A DNA stretch of 7,219 bases from Pseudonocardiales bacterium (GCA_013695005.1 JACDBJ010000261.1:1-7219); one strand, 5' to 3'. Numbered from the stretch's first letter, positions 1-6,303 are shown. Translations and numbers: made by a program. Notes: generated by a model not told the origin, from the letters alone.

Positions 1-3000
1 GGCCGTTGGCGCGGACTCCGCGCAGGGACTCATTGGCCCGGGTCGCGGCCTCGCCGACGCGGGTCGCGCCAACGCGGTTCGCCACGCTGGCGACGGTGCG
101 AGTCGCGCCGCGGGCGCCGATGCGGGCGAGCGGGCCGTAAACCCGGATCGGCAGCGACATGAGCTGCAGGCCGGGGTTACGGCTCCAGCCGATGGAGCTG
201 GCCTTGTTCAGGCGGCCGGCCGCAGTGTCCCACTTGGCGGCCTTGGTCCTCAGTGCCTGAGCGGCGGGGCTGAACAGGCCGTCCTTCACCGGCTGCTTCA
301 GGGCGGCAGCAGATGCCCGACTAGCAACGCCGCCGGCGCCTAGCGACGCGCCCTTGAGCACCACGCCGACACCGCCCAGGACCAGGGTCGGGCCGGTCAG
401 GACCGTGAGCACGGTGCTAGCCGGGTCCTTGTCCCAATCTGCCTTGAGGTCGTCGCAGTTGCCGGCCTTCAGCCCGACGCAGGGGACGACCCAGTCGTAA
501 CCCTGCTTCACGGTGGTGGCGATCATCCCGGTGAACGGGTTGTTGCGGGTCCAGTGGTACAGCCCGCTCTCGCCCGGCCGGCGTTCCTTGCCGCCGGTCG
601 CGAGCTGGTGGGCCTTCACCCAGGGGTTCGGGAACTCCTGCGTGGCAGCCGCCGCCAGCTTGACAAGTCCCTCAGGCGTACGTGCGATGACGCCGTTGAC
701 GCTCGTCTGCCATTTCTCGTAGTTGTCGACGATGACGTCGGGAACACCCACCTGGCGCCCTGTCCAAGCGAGGGCCTCGACGGGCTTGTTGAGCACCCAG
801 GTGGCGCCGTCGGCGAACCCGTCAGCGACGCCCTGCGCGAGGTGCTCGAACCCGCTGGGTCGGGTGTCCTTCCAGGTCTTCTTGAGCTTGGCCTTCTCGT
901 TCTTGTCCAGGAAGCGCGTCCACTGGTCGAACTTCTCGGGGTTGTCGCGGGTGCTGACCCACGCGTCGTGCTGCTCCCATCCACCCTGCGCCGCAACGAG
1001 CTCGTACTCGCTCTGCGCCACCTTGTCGACCATGATCCGCTTGTTGGCCTGCTTGGCGGTCTCGAACGCGGCCTGGTGTGCGAGCTCGTCGTCGCTGAGC
1101 TCGTCGAACACCCACTTGGTGTCGCCCTTTTCGTTGCGGAAGCTGCTCTGCTGGCCGGCAGATCTCATGGCCAGCGGGATGTCCTCGGTGAGGGTCGACG
1201 GGAGCTCAAGGTCGCCGAGTACGTTCGAGTCGGAACGGCTGTCGACACCGATCGCCTTGGCGTATGCGTCCTGCGCTTCCTGGTACGCCTTGGAAAGCCG
1301 CTCGTACTTGGCCCGCTCCTTCTTGGTCTTGGGCGCGCCGAGCCGCTCCAGCGCGGCCTTGCGCTTGTCCATCTCATTCTTGGCGCTGCGCACGCCCTTG
1401 GCGTAGCTCGGGTCCTTCGAAGCGTTGGCGACTGCGGCGTTGACCTTGTAGAGCTTGTCCATCGCGCCGTCGTACTTCTTGATCGCCGACCCGATGTCGT
1501 TCCGTACGGCGGTGCCAGCGGCCTTGAAGCCGCGGATCTCCCGCTTGCTGACCGGGCGCTTCTTGTACGTCTTGTTGATCAGCTTGCCGAGGTCGTTCAC
1601 TACGGCCTGCTCCGGCTCCAACCACCCCAGCCGCTCGAGGCCGCTCACGGCCCGGTTCTGGAGTCCGGTGGTCCGCTTCGACGCCTGCACCTTCTGCTTG
1701 TCCGTCGGCGCCCCGGAGGCCTTCTTGTAGCCGGGGACGAGAAGCTGCACGGCGTCGGGGTTGGCGGCCGCCTGCGTGGCGGACATCGTGATCTTCTTCT
1801 TCCGGTCCCACCAAAGGGTCGGGCTGTCCTGCGGGACGCCGTGGCTCTGACCGAACGCGGTGCTGTCGCAGCGGGCGCCAGGGCCGCGTGCCGAGCAGGT
1901 GGCGACAACGATCGGCTTGCCTGTCGCGTCCTTGGCCTTGCCGCGTCGCTCCGCGCGCAGCCCGGCGCCGCCGTTGCGGGTGAACCCGCCCTCGGTCCGT
2001 GGGGCCGTAACCCGGCAGCCGACCAACGGACCAGATCCGCTGCAGTCCGAACCGAGCGCCGAGGAGCTGCGGGTCTTGATCCGTCCGCCCCCCGGGACCA
2101 TGCCGACCGCTTCGGTCGCCGCGTTGCCGATGCCCTGAGACTTGGTGTGGCAGGTACCGAGTGCGCCGCTGGCCCGGCAGCTGGTCTCTGCATGGCCGGC
2201 GTTGAGCAGTGTCCGTTTGCCTCCGTCGCTGCGCAGCCGGCAGTTGCCGGTGGTCTGGCTGCACTCGCCGGCGGTGGTCTGGATGAGCTGTTTCGGGGCG
2301 CCGTACCTGCCCGTCAGGGGCGAGTCGTTGCTGGCGCTGGCGTCTGTGCGGCAGGCGGCGGCAGCGCAGTTCGCGATCCCGGCCAGGCTGACCCGGCCGG
2401 TTGCCTTGCGCCCACCCTTGCGGCTCGTGCCGGTGGCGGATGCCTCGACGCCCTTGGCGAGATCCTGGGCCCGAACCGTCGACTTGCGCTTGCCTCGCTG
2501 CTTGAAAGTGACCGAACCGCGTGGCTGCTTGGAGTCTGCGCCCTGACGAATGTTGGCGTTGGAACCGGTGCCGGCCTTGGCGCCCAGGGTGCCGCTGACA
2601 TCGCCGCGGCTGGTCACCCGGCTCGATCCGTTGCGGGTGCGCTCACTGGCGTAGAGCTGCAGGCCCCTCGGGGCGGACTTGCTCCCGCTGGCGACCTTGG
2701 ACTTGCCGTAGCGGAACCCGGTATGGGCCTTGCAACCCTCGCTGGTGGAGCCGGTGCACTTATCAGAGTCGATCACGTAGGTCTGCTGGCCGGGACCACG
2801 TGCGCGGAGGATGCTCATCGACACGATCACGCGATGGCGGTTCTTGCCCTCGCCGACGACCTTGCTCTCGACCTCGGCCCGGGACACCAGGGGCTTCTGG
2901 AGGTCGCGCAGCGTAGCGCGCTGTTCGCGGAGGTTGGTCCGACTTGCATTCAGCCGACCCTCGGCCGCCCTCACCGCTCGCCGGAGCTTCTCCGCCTCGC

Positions 3001-3949
3001 GGAGATCCTTCGCGTTGCTCTGGTGAACTCGCTCGGAGACCTGGTAGCCCTGGCGGGCGCCCGCGCGTTGCTGGATGCGGTCTGCTCGAGCCCTCGCGAC
3101 CGGGGTCCTGGCGCGCGTGCTGCGGAGCTCCTTGCGGGTGTCGTCCAGAACGTTGCGCTGGCGGTTGAGCTTCTCCTTGGCGTTGGCAACCCCCTTGCCG
3201 CTCTTGCGCGCCTGTTTCAGATCCTGCTCGGCCCTGCGCACGGTCCGGACCTGACGGCTGTGTTCCTTGGTGGCCGTGCGGTAGGTGGACTGAGCCCTGG
3301 CGCCGCTGCTCCCACGGGGAGTCGACTGCCGCTTCGACCTCAGGTTTTGCGCCTTGATGCGCGCGTTGGCGACCTTGCTCTTCTTCTTGCCGGCCTTGAG
3401 CATCTTCTTGCCTGTGGCCCGCTTCTTCGGGTCCTTGCTCTTGATCAGCTTCTTAGCGGAGCTCTGGATCTTCCTCGCTGCTGTCCGCTGCTGCGTCGGG
3501 GTGCCCTTGGAGACTCCGCGCTTGCCACCGGATGCCCTGGACCCGCTGGAGGACTTCGAGGACTCCTTGTTGCCGCGTGTGGCTTGGTTCCCGCAGGCCC
3601 GCTCGCCGACGCACGTGGCCTTCCTCGGCTTGGAGGCCTTCGACCTCCTGGCGGCCGCCTTCTTCTCGACGTCTCTGACGATGCGATCCCAGTCGCCAGG
3701 GCGCAACTTGGTCGGAGCGGGGCCCGCGGCAACCATCGGGTTTGCCGCCGGTGCTGACGTCCTGGCCATCGCCGGCGTCACGGGCGCTGCGGAAGCTGAG
3801 GTCGCGCTCACCATGGCGAGGGCGAACCAGAGCATCGCGGCACACACCACGAGGCCGGCCGGGTAGAGCACCCAGCGGACGATCGTGTTTCCGGCGCACG
3901 CCAACGCACGGCCACTGAGGCCGTTGCGTGAGCTGGCTGCGCCGATCAC
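1..3949 (-). CDS. Large exported multidomain protein, polymorphic-toxin-like scaffold (partial, 3' end outside window)
   Basis: An uninterrupted reading frame of 1316 codons runs from a GTG at 3949-3947 off the left edge. The start is set by AAAGGAGAG five bases upstream and by a signal/anchor right after it. Residues 22-47 are hydrophobic, followed by a possible signal-peptidase site near ATSASAAP (49-56). Residues 85-222 are a Lys/Arg/Ser-rich linker, and 223-352 are a charged heptad-type coiled coil. About 365-700 is Gly/Ser/Thr-rich with cysteine pairs (398/406, 528/533, 563/570, 591/600, 636/645, 685/694; also 113/119 and 1157/1165). Residues 730-900 are helical and Lys-rich, and 901-1120 are acidic and Trp-containing. 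A Gly/Val/Leu stretch at 1178-1201 is followed by basic helices to the edge. I recognise no catalytic domain. Signal, coil, repeat region, then a hydrophobic segment near the C-terminus recalls secreted polymorphic toxin scaffolds of Actinobacteria; this is inference, and a toxin tip would lie beyond base 1. Alternatives are a cell-wall or surface structural protein. The gene is preceded by leader element A. Confidence 0.85.
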   Translation of the reverse strand, partial: MIGAASSRNGLSGRALACAGNTIVRWVLYPAGLVVCAAMLWFALAMVSATSASAAPVTPAMARTSAPAANPMVAAGPAPTKLRPGDWDRIVRDVEKKAAARRSKASKPRKATCVGERACGNQATRGNKESSKSSSGSRASGGKRGVSKGTPTQQRTAARKIQSSAKKLIKSKDPKKRATGKKMLKAGKKKSKVANARIKAQNLRSKRQSTPRGSSGARAQSTYRTATKEHSRQVRTVRRAEQDLKQARKSGKGVANAKEKLNRQRNVLDDTRKELRSTRARTPVARARADRIQQRAGARQGYQVSERVHQSNAKDLREAEKLRRAVRAAEGRLNASRTNLREQRATLRDLQKPLVSRAEVESKVVGEGKNRHRVIVSMSILRARGPGQQTYVIDSDKCTGSTSEGCKAHTGFRYGKSKVASGSKSAPRGLQLYASERTRNGSSRVTSRGDVSGTLGAKAGTGSNANIRQGADSKQPRGSVTFKQRGKRKSTVRAQDLAKGVEASATGTSRKGGRKATGRVSLAGIANCAAAACRTDASASNDSPLTGRYGAPKQLIQTTAGECSQTTGNCRLRSDGGKRTLLNAGHAETSCRASGALGTCHTKSQGIGNAATEAVGMVPGGGRIKTRSSSALGSDCSGSGPLVGCRVTAPRTEGGFTRNGGAGLRAERRGKAKDATGKPIVVATCSARGPGARCDSTAFGQSHGVPQDSPTLWWDRKKKITMSATQAAANPDAVQLLVPGYKKASGAPTDKQKVQASKRTTGLQNRAVSGLERLGWLEPEQAVVNDLGKLINKTYKKRPVSKREIRGFKAAGTAVRNDIGSAIKKYDGAMDKLYKVNAAVANASKDPSYAKGVRSAKNEMDKRKAALERLGAPKTKKERAKYERLSKAYQEAQDAYAKAIGVDSRSDSNVLGDLELPSTLTEDIPLAMRSAGQQSSFRNEKGDTKWVFDELSDDELAHQAAFETAKQANKRIMVDKVAQSEYELVAAQGGWEQHDAWVSTRDNPEKFDQWTRFLDKNEKAKLKKTWKDTRPSGFEHLAQGVADGFADGATWVLNKPVEALAWTGRQVGVPDVIVDNYEKWQTSVNGVIARTPEGLVKLAAAATQEFPNPWVKAHQLATGGKERRPGESGLYHWTRNNPFTGMIATTVKQGYDWVVPCVGLKAGNCDDLKADWDKDPASTVLTVLTGPTLVLGGVGVVLKGASLGAGGVASRASAAALKQPVKDGLFSPAAQALRTKAAKWDTAAGRLNKASSIGWSRNPGLQLMSLPIRVYGPLARIGARGATRTVASVANRVGATRVGEAATRANESLRGVRANG

Positions 3950-3952
3950 GAT

Positions 3953-3961
3953 CTCTCCTTT
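3953..3961 (-). promoter_or_regulatory. Ribosome binding site deciding the GTG start of the large exported protein
   Basis: On the minus strand AAAGGAGAG lies five bases before GTG at 3949. No other strong Shine-Dalgarno sequence stands near an in-frame start. The GAGAG part (3953-3957) is complementary to a CUCUC upstream in the leader (4005-4009), so the site could be masked in the mRNA; the masking is inference. Confidence 0.8.
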
Positions 3962-4022
3962 AGGTTCGGACGTCTGCCCGACAGGAACAACGACGGAACT
4001 GTTTGAGAGCGTGCTGATCTGT

Positions 4023-4126
4023 GAAGGCGTCGCGGCGCTGCCTGCGTAGCCTCCGGCACCCTGCCAGTACGGTCGATTCACGCGTGGTCTTAGGGATGCT
4101 GCCGCAACCCCACCGTGGGTGGCTGC
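4023..4126 (-). promoter_or_regulatory. Leader element A, candidate structured cis-regulatory RNA
   Basis: Read on the minus strand, 5' to 3'. First is a hairpin at 4126-4104 (GCAG plus CCACC pairing with GGUGG plus UUGC, loop CAC). After 4 nt comes a long-range helix, GCAUCC (4099-4094) with GGGUGC (4061-4056). It encloses a core with CCACGCGTGA and ACCGTACTGGC. Then comes a tight 26-nt hairpin (4051-4026) of three GC-rich 3-bp stems, with a UA/AC internal loop, one bulged A and a 3-nt loop, extended by GGA:UUC to 4054-4023. The same layout occurs upstream of the other exported protein (5675-5782). The element ends 73 nt before the GTG start. I match it to no known riboswitch class; ligand and function are unknown. 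A weak -10-like CATATA/TATACG lies at 4129-4136, without a convincing -35. Confidence 0.6.
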
Positions 4127-4236
4127 GACGTATATGAAGTTGTGTTCCCGGCCCCGTTGGTCACGCTGTGGGGCCGAAGCTTTGGGCTATCTGTAGTTGT
4201 CGCTCGGGTGGTTCGGGGCCTGCCTCTTGTCTTGCT

Positions 4237-4278
4237 CCTGGGGTACGGGTGGCTCCCTCCTGCCACCCGTACCCCAGG
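4237..4278 (-). terminator. Strong 17-bp-arm hairpin, probable terminator of the 430-residue protein gene
   Basis: A perfect inverted repeat has arms CCTGGGGTACGGGTGGC (4237-4253) and its reverse complement (4262-4278), with an 8-nt spacer. A weaker outer pair (4210-4220 with 4277-4287, one mismatch) can form around it. It lies 16 bp past the stop codon of the minus-strand gene ending at 4295. No U-tract follows, as is common for actinobacterial terminators. It separates this gene from leader A, which suggests the two exported-protein genes are transcribed separately or with attenuation between them. Confidence 0.75.
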
Positions 4279-4294
4279 CCCTGAACCCCCCGGA

Positions 4295-5587
4295 TCAGTC
4301 GGTGTGCGTGCTGCTGGGCACGTGCTGGGCGAAGTTGTGGACCGCGACGTTCAGCTGGCCCAGGAAGGTACGGATGGCCTGTCCCAGCTGGATCAGGAAG
4401 TTGCGGACACCGGTGCCGAGCTGGTGGACCCAGTGGTTCGCGGCAGCCACGTGAGCGGCCTGCGGGTTGGTCTCCGCGGGTGCGCTGGCGGTGGTCTCGT
4501 GAGGAGCGTCTGCGCTGGGGGCGTCCGCGTGCTCTGGAACGTCCTCAGCGGGAGCGTCGGCAACAGGAGCGTCGTCAGCCGGAGCCGACTCGGCCGGGGC
4601 GTCGGCAACAGGAGCGTCGTCAGCCGGAGCCGGCGTGTCAGTAGTGGCAGCCGGGTCGGTCGCGGGGGCCGTCTCCTCGGGAGCCGGGGTACCGCCGGTG
4701 GTCGGGTCGACAGTGGCGGCGGGCTTGTTCTTGTCCCGAGCCTTCTTGATCAGGGCCGAGAGGACGTCCTGCACCGACTTGCCGTTACCGGCGATGCCCT
4801 GGCGGATGCCCTTGTTCTTGGCGGCGATGGCCTGGCGCAGCGCAAAACCCGTGGCGCTGATCGTCTGGCGCACTGTCTTGAAGTTGGCCTTGATCTGCGC
4901 GCGCTCTGCGGCGTTCTTGGCGTTCTTGAGGGCGAGCTTCTCGGCAGCCTTGACGTCCTTGAGCTGCTGGCGCGTGGCGGTCTTCGCGTCCTTGAGCTGT
5001 TGACGCTGGATCGTCTTGCGGTCCTTCAACTGCTGCCGGGTGAGCTTCAGGTTGTCCTTGGCCTCGCGGCGCAGCTGCGTCAGCTGGCTGGGGGTCTTCT
5101 TCTTGTCCATGGCCGCGCGCTTGGCGATGAGCTTCTTCGCCGCCGCGGCGCGCTTGGCCACGAGCTTGTCGTGCTTGCGGTCACGCTTGGCCGCGAGGTC
5201 AGCCTTCTTGTCCTTGCGAGTCGCGGTCAGCTTGGCCTGGGCCTTGGCCGCAGCGGCCGTCCGCTTCTTGGCCGCCTTGGCCTGCTTGTTGCCCTTGGGC
5301 TTCTGGCTGGCCTTGTCGCCCTTGGCCTTGCCCTTGCCGTCACCGGCGCCGGCGGCCAGCGGTGCGCCCGCTGCCGTCCGCTGCACGTTGTGGGTGGACG
5401 CCACCATCGGGGTGACGACTGCTGCCGAAGCCGCGCCAGGTGTGAGCAGGCTCGAGAGGAGCCACAGCGCGACGACGGAAGCCGCCGCACCAAGCGTCAC
5501 TCGTAGGAACCGAGCCAGGCTCGCGGCGAGCTCCGTGCGAAGCGAGGTGGGGTGATCGTGCTGGTCGATTGGAAGCTGCCTACGCAT
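4295..5587 (-). CDS. Exported Lys-rich hendecad-repeat protein with acidic tail (430 aa, unknown function)
   Basis: The ATG at 5587 is preceded by GGAGGACGAA, a strong ribosome binding site. Residues 30-48 form a hydrophobic signal/anchor segment, with a likely cleavage region at GAASAA (51-56). Residues 83-118 are Lys/Gly/Ala-rich. Residues 119-283 read as fifteen consecutive 11-residue units (for example QQLKDRKTIQR, QQLKDAKTATR, QQLKDVKAAEK), expected to form one long basic helix. Residues about 289-375 are an Ala/Pro/Asp/Glu-rich tail that includes a 15-residue repeat. Residues 385-423 are three and a half further 11-residue units (HWVHQLGTGVR, NFLIQLGQAIR, TFLGQLNVAVH), amphipathic and uncharged on one face. 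There is no cysteine and no enzymatic motif. It shares a signal plus polybasic region, and a leader element, with the large protein encoded next, so the two probably act together at the cell surface; this is inference. I recognise no family. Histone-H1-like composition is common in actinobacteria, but the signal argues for export. Confidence 0.88.
   Translation of the reverse strand: MRRQLPIDQHDHPTSLRTELAASLARFLRVTLGAAASVVALWLLSSLLTPGAASAAVVTPMVASTHNVQRTAAGAPLAAGAGDGKGKAKGDKASQKPKGNKQAKAAKKRTAAAAKAQAKLTATRKDKKADLAAKRDRKHDKLVAKRAAAAKKLIAKRAAMDKKKTPSQLTQLRREAKDNLKLTRQQLKDRKTIQRQQLKDAKTATRQQLKDVKAAEKLALKNAKNAAERAQIKANFKTVRQTISATGFALRQAIAAKNKGIRQGIAGNGKSVQDVLSALIKKARDKNKPAATVDPTTGGTPAPEETAPATDPAATTDTPAPADDAPVADAPAESAPADDAPVADAPAEDVPEHADAPSADAPHETTASAPAETNPQAAHVAAANHWVHQLGTGVRNFLIQLGQAIRTFLGQLNVAVHNFAQHVPSSTHTD
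4319..4435 (-). repeat. C-terminal amphipathic 11-residue repeats
   Basis: Residues 385-423 of the 430-residue protein fall into units HWVHQLGTGVR, NFLIQLGQAIR, TFLGQLNVAVH and the partial NFAQHV. Each has the pattern polar, aromatic, hydrophobic, x, Gln, Leu, with a basic or His residue at the end. Such a helix could lie on a membrane or pack against a partner helix. Confidence 0.7.
4551..4632 (-). repeat. 45-bp tandem repeat in the acidic tail
   Basis: A 34-bp stretch at 4554-4587 recurs exactly at 4599-4632 (period 45 bp). It encodes two copies of APADDAPVADAPAE within the Ala/Pro/Asp-rich tail of the 430-residue protein. Exact DNA identity suggests a recent slippage duplication, so tail length may differ between strains. 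Confidence 0.85.
4739..5233 (-). repeat. Fifteen consecutive 11-residue (33-bp) repeats
   Basis: Residues 119-283 of the 430-residue protein can be cut into fifteen units of exactly 11 residues without gaps. There are three sub-families: a K-L-x-A-K-R type (119-162), a Q-Q-L-K-D-x-K type (185-217) and an R-Q-x-I type (240-272). The DNA also repeats: GTCCTTGAGCTGCTGGCG-like 18-mers recur every 33 bp around 4958-5040 on the plus strand. Eleven-residue periodicity is the hallmark of hendecad coiled coils or amphipathic helices. Confidence 0.75.
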
Positions 5588-5592
5588 TTCGT

Positions 5593-5597
5593 CCTCC
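5593..5597 (-). promoter_or_regulatory. Ribosome binding site GGAGG of the 430-residue protein gene
   Basis: GGAGG on the minus strand lies five bases before the ATG at 5587. A fully complementary CCUCC occurs upstream in the same leader (5611-5615), which would allow masking of the site. Confidence 0.75.
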
Positions 5598-5674
5598 GAG
5601 GTCTGCGCGGGGAGGGAGTGCCCGAAGACACGTCACCTGGGGTAATGGCTGGGATAACCCGCATGCTTGATTCT

Positions 5675-5782
5675 CGGACGGCGTCGCGGCGCGGCCTGCG
5701 TAGCCATCTCCGGTGCACCAAGCCAGTACGGTGAACTCACGCGTGGCCTTCACGGTGCAATCAAGACTCGCACTAGCAAGTC
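5675..5782 (-). promoter_or_regulatory. Leader element B, candidate structured cis-regulatory RNA
   Basis: This is the second copy of the element. On the minus strand it has a 5' hairpin GACUUGC/GCGAGUC with loop UAGU (5782-5765). After 6 nt comes the long-range helix GCACCG (5758-5753) with UGGUGC (5720-5715), enclosing the core with CCACGCGTGA and ACCGTACTGGC. The 26-nt hairpin (5705-5680) differs from copy A at a single loop base and is extended by CGGA:UCCG (5712-5709 with 5678-5675). Compared with copy A, the helix keeps its pairing although both sides change at one position (C-G in A, G-U in B) and one side at another (U-G in A, C-G in B). The 5' hairpins have unrelated sequences but the same place. 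The promoter at 5795-5823 would place the whole element in the transcript, 87 nt before the start codon. Confidence 0.65.
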
Positions 5783-5794
5783 ATGACGGAGGTC

Positions 5795-5823
5795 AGATTA
5801 GGGCGCGTCGGCCCGGCCGTCAA
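5795..5823 (-). promoter_or_regulatory. Sigma-70-type promoter for the 430-residue protein gene
   Basis: On the minus strand TTGACG (5823-5818) and TAATCT (5800-5795) are separated by exactly 17 bp, close to the housekeeping consensus of Actinobacteria. Transcription would start near 5788 and give a leader of about 200 nt that contains element B. Confidence 0.65.
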
Positions 5824-6300
5824 GTCGGAGTCGTACCGGCTCCAGGATCTCGGGCCTCGCGTTAGGCCGGCGTCCACAGCCTGAGCTGCCTGTGGACAAC
5901 CGGGCCGCTATATACGCGAGGCACCGAACGACGCCGTTGGGCGGTCCGGCGCGAACGCCCTTGGCCGATGCTCTGGGCATGGCCTGACCCGCGTCCGTTG
6001 CTGTCCCGCTCGCGGGCGGACTGGGGTGCTGTCCACCGTTCTGGACCCCGGTCCGGGAGGCCCCGATGTGGTCGGATGGCCATCGGCCACGAGACGACGT
6101 TCGACGCGCCTGGGCGGCCATCGCTTGATGTCGGCCATCGACTAGCCGGCCGTCCGACGCGCATCGGGCCACGGCCACCGCGGCGGCGAGCGCCGGCCGC
6201 GCTGCGGTCATTGGGACGGACCTGGCCACGGTTCCAGGAGTCCTCGATGTTTCGCGCCACGAGTCTCGACGCCGGTACCGGTGGGTCGGTGCCGCGCATG
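5824..6300. other. Intergenic stretch without a recognisable gene
   Basis: Several long open frames cross this stretch on both strands, but none has a ribosome binding site, consistent codon bias or a recognisable domain. Visible here are the inverted DnaA-box-like pair (5872-5897), a TATATA at 5909-5914 and three scattered copies of GGCCATCG between about 6078 and 6140. The stretch leads into a decayed acetyltransferase remnant, so it may be degraded coding DNA. Confidence 0.55.
5872..5897. promoter_or_regulatory. Inverted pair of DnaA-box-like sites
   Basis: GTCCACAG (5872-5879) and CTGTGGAC (5890-5897) form a perfect 8-bp inverted repeat around a 10-bp spacer. The right half extends to TGTGGACAA (5891-5899), the exact complement of the actinobacterial DnaA box TTGTCCACA; the left half matches it at 7 of 9 positions. 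The pair is about 50 bp upstream of the -35 box of the leftward promoter. DnaA-dependent control is possible but unproven; it could also be an operator for another protein. Confidence 0.45.
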
Positions 6301-6303
6301 GTC

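Noticed and set aside
554..3757. A 1067-codon plus-strand open frame
   Set aside because: It is antisense to the large exported protein gene, which has a ribosome site, a signal segment and strong G/C third positions. The plus frame gives a low-complexity Leu/Arg/Gly/Ala protein without domains.
4023..4126. Leader as a cyclic di-AMP (ydaO) riboswitch
   Set aside because: CGUGAAUCG and a GCAGGG resemble parts of that consensus, and it does control wall proteins in actinobacteria. However, the conserved CCGAACCCGUCAGCUAACC block and the two-fold arrangement are missing in both copies.
4551..4632. Direct repeats as a CRISPR array
   Set aside because: There are only two copies; they lie in frame inside a coding region and encode Ala/Pro/Asp repeats.
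4115..5506. A 463-codon plus-strand open frame
   Set aside because: It is a shadow of the Lys-rich 430-residue gene; Lys and Gln codons read backward give its Leu-rich sequence, and it has no ribosome binding site.
5872..5897. Inverted repeat as a transcription terminator
   Set aside because: The flanking genes diverge from this region, so no transcript needs to end here, and no U-tract follows on either strand.
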